Assembly: GCA_963781785.1 (NCBI GenBank)
Contig: CAWAHD010000001.1
Coordinates: forward strand, 1,054,001-1,118,000
Source of the DNA: CAWAHD01 sp963781785
GTDB taxonomy: Bacteria > Planctomycetota > Planctomycetia > Isosphaerales > Isosphaeraceae
Length of the DNA: 64,000 nt
Direction of reading: 5' to 3'
Shown here: positions 20,875-29,161 of the stretch, piece by piece
How the letters are laid out: each line of letters opens with the position of its first letter
How positions within the stretch are numbered: the stretch's first letter is position 1
The notes under the pieces: model-generated
Told to the model about the DNA's origin: nothing
Seen by the model: only the letters and a program-made list of their open reading frames with translations
The model's database searches: none
Position numbers and translations under genes: made by a program

Positions 20875-21354
20875 TCATCCGTCCCGGCTGCTGTCCGGCT
20901 CTTGACCAGCGACTGGTCCTGCGGCCGTCGCGCCAGGAAGTCCGACTGGTACCGGCGCGGCGCCGCTCTTGTCCTTGGCTGCCTGAGGTGCCACCAAGAA
21001 GTAGATGGCGACGACCAGCAGAAAAACCGCGTACATCCGCTTCATCGTGACCCCAGACACGGTTCCAGCCATCCGGGCCCCGAAATAGGCTCCGCAGAAG
21101 ATGCCGAGGGCGATCCAGAGGCCGGCGGCAATTTTCAATTCGCCATTCTTCCAGTATTCCAGAACGCCCAGCAGGCCCGTGGGCAAAAGGATCACAAACA
21201 ACGAGGTGCCGACCGCCATCTTGGTGTCGAAGCCGAACATCAGGACCAGAGCCGGCACGATCACCAGCCCACCCCCGATACCAAACATGCCACTGAGCAC
21301 GCCGGCTGCCAATCCGAGCACGACCAGGCGCATAAATTCGGGAATTGCCGTCAT
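20875..21354 (-). CDS. TSUP (TauE/SafE) family small permease
   Basis: A 159-residue membrane protein with one TauE/SafE half: GVLSGMFGIGGGLVIVPALVL (the family glycine motif) and about four membrane segments. Family members export sulfite or other organosulfur anions. Standard members have two such halves (about 250 residues), so this is a half-size form that may work as a homodimer. A soluble Ala/Pro-rich tail of about 30 residues follows the last helix. ATG 21354 overlaps the rsmE stop in ATGA, showing translational coupling, and a terminator follows the gene. Substrate is inference only. Confidence 0.8.
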   Translation of the reverse strand: MTAIPEFMRLVVLGLAAGVLSGMFGIGGGLVIVPALVLMFGFDTKMAVGTSLFVILLPTGLLGVLEYWKNGELKIAAGLWIALGIFCGAYFGARMAGTVSGVTMKRMYAVFLLVVAIYFLVAPQAAKDKSGAAPVPVGLPGATAAGPVAGQEPDSSRDG

Positions 21355-22070
21355 TCGTTTGACTCCTGCGCTCGGGCCAACAACAGAGCACAACCCGCCA
21401 ACCCGGCAGTCTCGATCCGCAAGATATTCACGCTCAAGCTGATCTGACGCCATCCCGCTTCTGCGGCAAGCGTCTGCTCAGCGGGCGTAAAGCCCCCTTC
21501 CGGCCCCACCGCGAGGATCACCGCCTGCGAGGCCGGGATCGGTTCGAGCCGCTGCCCTGAAATTCCTGCCGGATCAGCCACAAACTTGAGAGAATCTGGA
21601 AAACTCCCCGTCAAATTAGCCCAGCGCATCGGCGAGTCCAGGACCATCAGCCGGTTGCGCCGGCACTGTTTCGAAGCCTCGATGATCGTTCGCCGCAGTC
21701 GCGCCAGCTTCGATGCTCCCGGCTCGACGACCGAACGCTCGGTCACGAGCGGGATCAGCCGCTCGACGCCCAGCTCGGTCGCCTTCTCGACAAGCCAGTC
21801 AAAACGATCCCCCTTGGACACCGCCGACGCCAGAACCAGGGAAAACGGCGGGAGCCGCTCCGCGAGGGGGTCACCGACGGTGACAAGATCCACCCAATCT
21901 CCTCCCAAGCCAAGCACTTGCGACTTGAACGAGGCGCCTCGGCCATCGAACACCTCGACCACGTCGCCGACGCCCAGCCGGCAGACTCGGCTCAAGTGCC
22001 TGGCCTCGTCGCCTTCCAGTCTGATCCGGCCGCCAGACGGAGGATCAGGACAGTAGAACCGAGCGGGCAC
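21351..22070 (-). CDS. rsmE: 16S rRNA m3U1498 methyltransferase RsmE
   Basis: A 239-residue SPOUT-class methyltransferase that modifies U1498 of 16S rRNA using S-adenosylmethionine. The N-terminal PUA-like part has GDEARHLSRVCRLGVGD; the SPOUT domain has SKGDRFDWLVEKATELGV, the AdoMet-binding VGPEGGFTPAE loop, and the trefoil-knot segment LSVNILRIETA (usually LGxRILRxETA). Length and motif order match the family. Its stop overlaps the TSUP start by 4 bases. A heptamer repeat array lies upstream, between it and the divergent ExeA-like gene. Confidence 0.92.
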   Translation of the reverse strand: MPARFYCPDPPSGGRIRLEGDEARHLSRVCRLGVGDVVEVFDGRGASFKSQVLGLGGDWVDLVTVGDPLAERLPPFSLVLASAVSKGDRFDWLVEKATELGVERLIPLVTERSVVEPGASKLARLRRTIIEASKQCRRNRLMVLDSPMRWANLTGSFPDSLKFVADPAGISGQRLEPIPASQAVILAVGPEGGFTPAEQTLAAEAGWRQISLSVNILRIETAGLAGCALLLARAQESNE

Positions 22071-22099
22071 GTATCGTCTCCGGGCGTCGGCGGGTCCCT

Positions 22100-22131
22100 T
22101 TCATCCGTCATCCGTCATCCTTCATCCTTCG
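22100..22131. repeat. Heptamer array (T/G)TCATCC x4
   Basis: Four heptamers (TTCATCC, GTCATCC, GTCATCC, TTCATCC) lie in the gap between the divergent rsmE and ExeA-like genes. It is the third array of this type in the window and, like the others, sits between genes or at a gene 5' end. Confidence 0.8.
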
Positions 22132-22221
22132 TTTCAGATCGTGTCTCATCCTATCCGAATGTAAGGGTACAAGGCGACGCACGGCCGCTCCGTCTTTCCC
22201 GCCGAACCGGAGAACAACCGC

Positions 22222-23030
22222 GTGATCGGATACTGGGGTCTGAAAAAGAACCCATTTACCGGGCTGGATTCACCTTACGTCTCGCTGCCGTCTCACGACG
22301 AAGCCGTCGCGCGGCTGGTTTCGGTGATCGAATCGTCGCAGCCGGGCGCGATCGTGGTCGCGCCGGCCGGCTTGGGCAAGTCAGCCGTGCTGCGCCAGGC
22401 ATTCCGCCAGGTGCGCTCTCCTCGGCGGCGGTTAGTCTCGGTGAACTGCCCGAACCATGGAGCTCTCTTGCTCGCGGTACTCGCCGAACGCTTGGGAAAA
22501 CGGCTGGGCAGCGTGCCCAGCCGCCTCACCGCGTGGAGGGCACTCGACCGTGCCCTCCGGGTGTCTTCGCTCGAGGGACTCCAGGTCGTTCTCGCCATCG
22601 AGGACTGGGCTGGGACGACTGCGGCGGCCGACGAATTCGGCCTCGACTCCCTCGAACACCTTGGGACCACGCTCCAACCGCGGCCCACGCTGATCCAGCT
22701 CGCGCGGAGCCTGGATAAGCACCAATCCGAGGCCGGCGATCGCTGGTCCGTCGCGATCGGCCTGCGCCTCTGACGCGATCGCAGACAGAGCATTTTCTGA
22801 CGGCGAAGCTTACCGGGGCAGGGGCCGCCGGGCCAATCTTCACGCCCCGTGCGATCACTCGGCTGCACGCCCTTTCGGCCGGTATTCCCCGCACGGTCGA
22901 ACGCATGGCGACCGATTGCCTGGCCGCCGGCGCCACGCGAGGACTCGATGCCCTTCCGCCCGACCTGGTCGACGCGGTCGCCGTGGATCAGCTTCACGAG
23001 CCCGCGTCACCGAGTGGAGGGCGGCGGTAG
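22222..23030 (+). CDS. ExeA-like AAA ATPase (frameshifted)
   Basis: An ATPase of the ExeA/GspA type, which in type II secretion helps assemble the secretin; related proteins also act with transposases (TniB). The start MIGYWGLKKNPF is the family's typical N-terminus, followed by Walker A VAPAGLGKS and a Walker B-like VVLAIEDW (the usual DE/DEA is ED). The frame stops at 22773, but the next frame reads TEHFLTAKLTGAGA, IFTPRAITRLH and LSAGIPRTVERMA, exactly the expected C-terminal helical lid, to a stop at 23028-23030. Restoring one C at about 22767-22770 gives IGLRPLTRSQTEHFL, a continuous 269-residue protein. The end overlaps the convergent M56 gene by 24 bases. Confidence 0.72.
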
Positions 23031-26000
23031 CGTTCCGGCCGCCGCGGCGAAGATCTTCGGGTCGTCCAGAGCCTTGCGCACGGCCTCCTTCAGCTCCGCC
23101 CCGCGCAGGTTTTTCGCCAGGATTCGACCATCCGGCCCGATCAGAAACGTCGCCGGGATCGCCCGGACCTTGTAGACCTTGCCCGCACTCGCTCCGGCCA
23201 GTAGGTTGCCAGCGAATCCGTGAGTCCAGATCAGGCCATTCTGTTTGATGTACCGCTCGGCCACCTCGGCCGTGTCGTCGCAAGACATTCCGATGAGCTG
23301 AAACCGCGTATCGCCGCCGAAGGTCTTCTGGATGTCCTTGATCGTGGGCATCTCGGCAAGGCAAGGCCCACACCACGTGGCCCAGTAATCGAGGAGGATG
23401 AGCTTGCCCGGATAATCGTTGAGCCTGAGCTGATCACCTTTGCCTTTGCCGGCGATCCGCGGGACCGTGAAATCGGGCGCCCGCTCACCAACTTTGAGCG
23501 TCTCGAAAAGCTCGACTGTGATCGTTCCCAATTCGAGCGGGGCGTCGGGCTGGCCGGCTGGGGTCTCGGGCACGATGACTGGGATCCTCAACCAGCCGAT
23601 CATGGCCTCGTTGCCCCGAACCTGGGGGTACGAATCTGAGTTCACGGTGACTTCCATCACATACTTTCCCGGCGGGACATCCTCGACACGGAACCGGCCG
23701 TCCTTGTCGATGTACGAGCCGAAACAGCGCCAGTCGGCGGAAACTTTCACGTCCTCGAACGGAATTTGGATCACCACCGGCTGATTCTTCGCCCAGTCCA
23801 GCGGCGCTTCCGGCGTGCCCTGGACCACGACACGACCGAGCACAGGCCGGCCCTTGCCGCCGAGTCGCACCCGAGCCGTCTGGCCCGCTTTGACCAGGGC
23901 GGGCTCCTGCCACCCCCACGCGGGAAACCCGCCTGAGGCGCTCGGGACGACTCGCCACACAGTCCCGGCGACGGGCACCACCCGGTCGAATGCGAATCGG
24001 CCGAGCTTGTCGGTGAGTGTGGTGTAACCGTAGGTGAGATTGTAAGCCCGTCCTCCGCGCTGGATCAGATCGGGGTTAAAATCGACCTGCTGATTGGGCG
24101 CCGGCTGACGGCCGATCCGAACCTCGCCTTCGATCCTCCCCCACGGTTGCAACACCAGCTTTCCCGAGTCGGCGAACTCGTCCTGCCATGCGTGCGCATA
24201 CCCGGCATCACTGACGGCGATCAGGTAGAACGGATCAACGGGCGGCCGGAATGCGAACCGGCCGTCTTGCCCGGCCGTGAGGCGCGGGACGTTCGCCCGC
24301 GGATCGAAGTGTCCGGCTTGCATCAGCCAGCCCATCTCCTCTGTGCCGACCAGAACCTCGGCTCCGGGGGCGGGCTTGCCGTCGGGAAGCAGCACGACTC
24401 CGGACAGTTGCTCATTGCTGCGCTTGAGGGCGAAGTCAAACGTCTGCTTGCCCTCGGTCGCTCGAAATGCACGCGAGTCGGCCGGCTGGTAACCGAAAGC
24501 CTCGACCCGGATGAACTTGGCTTCGCTTGGCATGTCGAACCGGGTCGCGTATCGACCGCTCGTGATTTCCACCGCCTCGTTCAGAGCCCAGTGGGTCGCA
24601 TTCTGCCCCTCGTTCTTCCAGCCCCGGATCAGCCGGAACCTTGGCAGCGGTCGGCCGGATTCGGCGTCGGTCACCCGGCCGGTGATCACCAGCTCCGGAT
24701 AGAGCGTGATGACTTGCTCGCGCGGGGATGCCGTCAATGGGACGAGGCGGCTCCGCATGTAGTCGTCCTTGAAGATGTCGTAAAGCACGACGTCCCTGGG
24801 TGCGCTTTTCCATTCAAACCGGCCGTCTTGATCGGTATTAGCGCGGTACTCTATCGACCGGTGCCCGCGCCAGGTGTCGGAAGCGACCACGGCATTGGCG
24901 ACCGGCTTGCCTTTTACGTCAACGACCTTGCCGCGTAGCACCGATCCCGGCTCTGTGAGCCGGATCTCGACCGGTGCGTTCCCCTCCCCGACCCGGACGT
25001 CGCAGATCTGGGGTGTGAACCCATCGGCCTGGACCGTGAGAATCGATGGGCCGGCGGTGCAGTGTTCCAGCGTGAACTCGCCCCGCTCATTTGTCGTCCC
25101 GGTCGGAGAGGTGGCGCCAAATCTATCGCCAACGCTGGCCCGGGCTCCTTTTACCGGCCGTCCCGCGGCATCAACGACCCGCCCGGTCAGGCTCGGCCCC
25201 TTCGTCAGCACGATCACGCCATCGCGACCGAGCATCGCGACCATCGTGCCGGGTTCCTGTCGATACCGAGGGTCGTGCGCCGACACCCAGACGTGGGAAG
25301 TGTCTGTGGGGGCGACGTCGAGGCGCCACCGCCCCTGGGCGTCCGTTCTGGTTGCGCCCAGCGTGAAGCTATGGTATGAGGCTTCGGACTCGGTCGGAGG
25401 CCCCTGCAGCTCGACTTTGACCCCTGCAATCGGATGTCCGGCTTCGTCCTGCACGATGCCGCTGATCGGGGTCCCCGGCTCGAAACGCAGCTCCTTCTGT
25501 ACCGGCAGTTCTAGTGGGTGCCGCTCGTCATTCCAGACGACACTGATCGGCACGAGCTTGGGCGCACTGGCCGTGATCCACAGTTCATGGACCGTCGCGC
25601 CCGGTGCCCATTCGATTGCCGCCGTCCCGTCTGCACCCGTGACGACGCTCGCATTCCGGGACTTGTCGTCGAAGCGGCCCTGATAAGAGATCGACACGCC
25701 CTGGATTGGTTTGCCGGTTCCCACCGCGACCGCTCGCAGAACCAGCCGACCGGATCTGGCCGGCGCCGCGGACTTCGGCTGATTGCCGGACTGTGCCCCC
25801 GGCTCATCAGTTGCCGGTTCGGTCTCGTTCCGAGCATCGGTCCGATTACCATCATCGGATCGCTGGGAATACGTAACGCCGAAGCCGCCGATGACCACCA
25901 AGAACAAGCTCACGGCAAAGACCGCAGGCATGACTTGCCTTCGGGATAGTGGAGCTCGGAACACCTTGCGGTTCAAGGCGTTGAGCCGGCGGCGGACGTC

Positions 26001-27026
26001 CGAGGCGCGGGCCATGGCCAGCCCGTGGGCGGGCGCCGGCCACGCCGTCCGTATGGCCAGCCGCGCGAGGGTCCGGCCGTACGACGCCACGTCGCCGAGC
26101 AGGTCGGCGGCGACGGCATCGCAGACGTCGTCGCACGCCGCGCTGTGCGCCGCGCGCATCCGCCATGCGAGAGGATGGAACCAGAGCAGGAGCGAGGCGA
26201 AGTGAGTCGCGAGGTTCCAGGCCAGGTCGTGATTCCGCGCGTGCGCCAGCTCGTGAGCGAGGATCGCCCGCAGGTCGCCCAACTGCGCGTCTGCGCACTC
26301 TCGTTCCGGCAAAAGCAAAACGGGGCGCACAAGCCCGGCCAGGCAAGGAGTCGAGACCTCCGACGTCAGCCGCAGCCGGACGACCCGACGACATTCCAGC
26401 CGCTGGGCGATCGCCAGGCATTCGCGGGTGATCGCATCGGGAACCTCCGACGACCGGCGGACCAGCCGCGCCAAGCCTGCGCTTCTCAGGATCAGGCGGA
26501 CGGAAAGCACAGCGACTCCGGCCAGCCAGATCGACCCGATCCACAAGCCCGCTCCGGCCGTCCACCGGGGGCCTGATTCCTCGGCCCGCGGCGACCCAAC
26601 CAGCTCCGCCCCTTGCGATATCGAAACCGGATGAGCGCCGGTCCCAATCCGGGCGGGAGAAGAAGACGCCAGCGCGGAGTCGATCGCCTCGAGTGGCTCC
26701 CGCATCGAGACGGTCTCCGGCGCCGCTCGATCCGTTCCCGCAGGTCCGATCGAGACCGATCGCACGAGTTCAACCGCGGCAGGCGCCCTGGAAGCGAACC
26801 GATACTCGACGATTGGCGGAGCCGATGAGAGGAACGCCACCAGCGCGATGCCAACGACGGTCGCGCGCCAGAGCGCAACCCGCCAGCGGGGATTCCGCTT
26901 CGCCAGCATCCCGTGTGCCAGCCAAGCCATGGCGAGCACCACCGTCCACTTCAGGACCAAGACGAGCACGATCGAGTCGCCTGCCAAGCCCGCGATGGAT
27001 TGGGACCAAGCCAAGAACGCGTTCAT
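23007..27026 (-). CDS. M56 (BlaR1-type) metallopeptidase fused to carboxypeptidase-regulatory domains and a TlpA-like thioredoxin
   Basis: A 1,339-residue membrane signalling protein. Residues 1-400 are an M56/BlaR1 protease: N-terminal helices, the zinc site AILAHELAHARNHD (HExxH) followed by a DDVCDAVAADLL helix, and a last helix at about 375-395. The exported part holds about seven beta-sandwich repeats of the carboxypeptidase regulatory type (GxPVxGAxV-like units). The last 150 residues are a TlpA/redoxin domain with WATWCGPCLAEMP and cis-proline RAIPATFLIGPDG. In BlaR1 a beta-lactam sensor occupies this position; here it is replaced. Start codon overlaps the blaI stop (ATGA), so repressor and protease are co-translated. 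In known systems the protease triggers destruction of the BlaI repressor; the signal here is unknown, possibly redox or cell-wall related. Confidence 0.88.
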   Translation of the reverse strand: MNAFLAWSQSIAGLAGDSIVLVLVLKWTVVLAMAWLAHGMLAKRNPRWRVALWRATVVGIALVAFLSSAPPIVEYRFASRAPAAVELVRSVSIGPAGTDRAAPETVSMREPLEAIDSALASSSPARIGTGAHPVSISQGAELVGSPRAEESGPRWTAGAGLWIGSIWLAGVAVLSVRLILRSAGLARLVRRSSEVPDAITRECLAIAQRLECRRVVRLRLTSEVSTPCLAGLVRPVLLLPERECADAQLGDLRAILAHELAHARNHDLAWNLATHFASLLLWFHPLAWRMRAAHSAACDDVCDAVAADLLGDVASYGRTLARLAIRTAWPAPAHGLAMARASDVRRRLNALNRKVFRAPLSRRQVMPAVFAVSLFLVVIGGFGVTYSQRSDDGNRTDARNETEPATDEPGAQSGNQPKSAAPARSGRLVLRAVAVGTGKPIQGVSISYQGRFDDKSRNASVVTGADGTAAIEWAPGATVHELWITASAPKLVPISVVWNDERHPLELPVQKELRFEPGTPISGIVQDEAGHPIAGVKVELQGPPTESEASYHSFTLGATRTDAQGRWRLDVAPTDTSHVWVSAHDPRYRQEPGTMVAMLGRDGVIVLTKGPSLTGRVVDAAGRPVKGARASVGDRFGATSPTGTTNERGEFTLEHCTAGPSILTVQADGFTPQICDVRVGEGNAPVEIRLTEPGSVLRGKVVDVKGKPVANAVVASDTWRGHRSIEYRANTDQDGRFEWKSAPRDVVLYDIFKDDYMRSRLVPLTASPREQVITLYPELVITGRVTDAESGRPLPRFRLIRGWKNEGQNATHWALNEAVEITSGRYATRFDMPSEAKFIRVEAFGYQPADSRAFRATEGKQTFDFALKRSNEQLSGVVLLPDGKPAPGAEVLVGTEEMGWLMQAGHFDPRANVPRLTAGQDGRFAFRPPVDPFYLIAVSDAGYAHAWQDEFADSGKLVLQPWGRIEGEVRIGRQPAPNQQVDFNPDLIQRGGRAYNLTYGYTTLTDKLGRFAFDRVVPVAGTVWRVVPSASGGFPAWGWQEPALVKAGQTARVRLGGKGRPVLGRVVVQGTPEAPLDWAKNQPVVIQIPFEDVKVSADWRCFGSYIDKDGRFRVEDVPPGKYVMEVTVNSDSYPQVRGNEAMIGWLRIPVIVPETPAGQPDAPLELGTITVELFETLKVGERAPDFTVPRIAGKGKGDQLRLNDYPGKLILLDYWATWCGPCLAEMPTIKDIQKTFGGDTRFQLIGMSCDDTAEVAERYIKQNGLIWTHGFAGNLLAGASAGKVYKVRAIPATFLIGPDGRILAKNLRGAELKEAVRKALDDPKIFAAAAGTLPPPSTR

Positions 27027-27412
27027 TTCCGGCTCCTTCTGGCAGGGGGTGGCGTGGGATCGCTGAGGTCGGAGAGCTGCTTGAGCTCGAGCAGCTCATC
27101 CTCGCTGAGCGGTTCCGACTTGATAATGTTCATCACCAGGGCCTGGATCGAGCCGCCGCAATAGGTGTCGACCAGCTCGCCGAGCATCGTCCGGAACGCC
27201 GACCGAGATCGGGTCACCGCTTTGTAATAATAGGCTTTTCCGACGCGTCGACGGGTGACGTGTCCCTTCTCCAGCAAGGTCGTGAGATACGACCGCAGCG
27301 CAGGGTTCTTGATTGGCTCCGGGAAATGGTCCTGGAGTTCACTCGGTTTGAGCTCGCCGTGCTCCCACAGGAGCCGCATGACCCTCAGCTCTCCGGGCGT
27401 AAATCGCGGCAT
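27023..27412 (-). CDS. blaI: BlaI/MecI/CopY family repressor
   Basis: A 129-residue winged-helix repressor: RFTPGELRVMRLLWEHGELKPSELQDHF begins the DNA-binding domain, SYLTTLLEKGHVTRRRVGKAYYY is the recognition helix and wing, and SAFRTMLGELVDTYCGG begins the dimerisation helices. Family members repress beta-lactamase, copper or electron-transport genes and are inactivated through an M56 partner, which is the next gene here. ATG 27412 is preceded by AGGAGGGGAG. A promoter and palindromic operator lie directly upstream, so it is probably autoregulated. Confidence 0.92.
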   Translation of the reverse strand: MPRFTPGELRVMRLLWEHGELKPSELQDHFPEPIKNPALRSYLTTLLEKGHVTRRRVGKAYYYKAVTRSRSAFRTMLGELVDTYCGGSIQALVMNIIKSEPLSEDELLELKQLSDLSDPTPPPARRSRK

Positions 27413-27445
27413 GACGTGGTTCTCCCCTCCTGATGATCGTCAATA

Positions 27446-27461
27446 TGCAGATTGTACTGCA
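27446..27461. promoter_or_regulatory. BlaI operator 1 (TGCAG-N6-CTGCA)
   Basis: A perfect inverted repeat, TGCAG then six bases then CTGCA. Read on the minus strand the six central bases are TACAAT, the -10 box of the blaI promoter, so bound repressor would cover the -10 element. The same palindrome recurs 43 bases away. Confidence 0.7.
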
Positions 27462-27480
27462 CATCGATCTGCCGAGTCAA
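27451..27480 (-). promoter_or_regulatory. Promoter of blaI-M56 operon
   Basis: On the minus strand TTGACT (27475-27480) and TACAAT (27451-27456) are separated by 18 bases, a close match to the housekeeping sigma consensus. Transcription would start about 30 bases before the blaI start codon. Confidence 0.65.
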
Positions 27481-27488
27481 CCGCGAAG

Positions 27489-27504
27489 TGCAGAATAAGC
27501 TGCA
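27489..27504. promoter_or_regulatory. BlaI operator 2 (TGCAG-N6-CTGCA)
   Basis: Second perfect copy of TGCAG-N6-CTGCA, with the flank CATAT mirroring the ATAT flank of operator 1. It lies upstream of the divergent gene at 27595 and just before a TTGACA hexamer at 27521-27526, so the repressor may control both directions. Centre-to-centre spacing to operator 1 is 43 bases, about four helical turns. Confidence 0.65.
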
Positions 27505-27594
27505 TATGCTCTGGTCACGTTTGACATGAATCGGGTAGAGATTAAGATCCACGGGACCGGGTACGGCTGTTGCCCTGTTTCGGAGGCGCCGGCG

Positions 27595-28045
27595 ATGGGA
27601 CAGTTCCGGTTCACCGTGCGGCGGCTGATGATCGCTGTGGCGGTCGTGGCAGTTGTGTTGGCAGCGGGCCTCGAGGCGGCGCGGCTGGCCCGAATCTCGG
27701 CAGCCCGCCGCCGGCACGCGGCGTCCTGTGCTGCCTCCGAGGCGCTGGCGCAAGTTTGCTCTCCAATACTCTCAATCGGCGCAGGCGGCACGGCAGGAAC
27801 GGGACTCCCTGAGATCGCGACCTGTCCCGAGTGTGGCCGGGCTTGCACCGGCGGTTCGGGAGACGCTGGAGCGATCAAACCTTCGGATGTCCAGTGAGTG
27901 GGAGAGCTTGGCATCGCGGTGGGAAAGCATGGCTGCAACATACACCCGCAATTCGGCTCATTGGGGCTCTTTGAGCAAGAAGTATGAACGCGCCGCCCGC
28001 TTGCCGTGGCTTGCGGTCGAGCCGGATCCTCCGGCCCCTCTCTGA
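27595..28045 (+). CDS. Small membrane-anchored coiled-coil protein, RFTVRRLM type (frameshifted)
   Basis: A lineage-typical protein opening MGQFRFTVRRLM, then one membrane helix (IAVAVVAVVLAAGL) and a basic helical segment. The frame breaks at 27747-27754: the upstream frame reads to SEALA and the downstream frame continues KFALQYSQSAQAARQERDSL and SLASRWESMAATYTRNSAHWG to the stop at 28045. Restoring one GC pair (GCGCGC instead of GCGC) gives ALARKFAL and about 150 residues. ATG 27595 follows GGAGG. Function unknown. Its position behind a BlaI-type operator, divergent from blaI, suggests it is part of the BlaI regulon. Confidence 0.6.
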
Positions 28046-28352
28046 GCGCCTTGGGGCGGTTGGCAACAAATGAGCTGCGACGGCCACGGTCGTGACCATC
28101 CCGACCAAGACGCAAGCGACCGGATCTGAATCTTGCCGGCGCGGATTGCTCCGCCGGTCGCGTCGCTGCGCGCAGGGTTAGTGTGTCTGGTCTCGGGCCA
28201 TTGCATGCCGGTCTGGACCACGGCATGATGAACGGCCCCTCCACGTCGCGCCGCTTCCCTGATTCGGTGTGGGTCGCCGGCGTGGGAGACATGATCGCGA
28301 CGGATGGTTTTGGGCCAGCAGGACCACCCGGACAATTGATTCCGAGAATGCG
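28046..28352. other. Gap upstream of the SIR2/HAM1 pair
   Basis: No gene is supported. A stem-loop at 28136-28157 (CCGG..CGGA-TTGC-TCCG-CCGG, two-base bulge, no T-tract) could be a weak terminator for the preceding gene. The promoter of the SIR2/HAM1 pair should lie here, but no clear consensus is visible. Confidence 0.4.
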
Positions 28353-29161
28353 ATGCCAATTGGAGATGAGTCAGCCACGCTTCGCGAGCTCCGAGAAGAA
28401 GGACGGATCATCCCGTTCATCGGTGCGGGCTTGTCGATGCCCTTGGGGCTTCCGTCCTGGTCTGATCTCATGAGCATCATCGCCAATCAACTCGGCTATG
28501 ATCCCGACGTGTTCATACTGAACGGGAATAACCTCCAGCTCGCCGAGTATTACGTCGCGATCAAGGGCAACATCGGCCCACTCCGCAGCGAGATGGACCG
28601 GTTGTTCAATCCAACGGATGCCATCATCAAGAACTCCCGAGCGCACAGCGCCTTGGTCGACATGAACCTACCGCTCATTTACACGACGAATTATGACCGG
28701 ATCATCGAGCGGGCTTTCGCGTTGAAAGGCGCCGCCTGCCACACGATCGCCAGCATCGACGACATCGTCGCCGCGGATTCCAACGCGACCCATATCGTCA
28801 AGTTCCACGGCAGCTTCGACGATGACGCCAGCCTGGTGCTCACCGAATCGAGTTACTTCGAGCGGCTCGAATTCGAATCGGCGATCGACATCAAGCTGCG
28901 GGCGGACATCCTCGGCAAGACGCTTCTCTTCGTCGGATATAGCTTGAGTGATATCGATATAAGATATATGTTGTATAAATTACATAGGTTACGAGTTCAG
29001 GTGCGGCGCGACGGGAATCGCTACCCGAGCCCTACTTGACGACATTCGGCTCCGGGGAAATCCAGAGGATGCTGCTTGCGCGGTGGGACGTCTCGATCGT
29101 GGAACTGGACCCTGTGGACAAGGTTCAAAGCGTGGATGAGTTTCTGGAGTCACTCTTGTGA
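28353..29161 (+). CDS. SIR2-like domain protein (NADase-type effector), frameshifted near the end
   Basis: About 269 residues as reconstructed. The N-terminal Rossmann signature is IIPFIGAGLSMPLGLPSW (GAGxS); IYTTNYDRIIERAF carries the TTNYD motif with the catalytic-type Asn, and KFHGSFDDDASLVLTESSYF has the His-Gly expected in NAD hydrolases. GKTLLFVGYSLSDIDIRYML ends the domain. The frame stops at 29039, but restoring one C at about 29030-29032 continues PYLTTFGSGEIQRMLLARWDV to EFLESLL, with a stop TGA overlapping the next gene's GTG. In phage defence such domains deplete NAD+. The codons at 28,950-28,995 are unusually AT-rich for this genome, suggesting horizontal origin. ATG 28353 chosen as the start of the conserved region; ribosome site weak. 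Confidence 0.75.
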
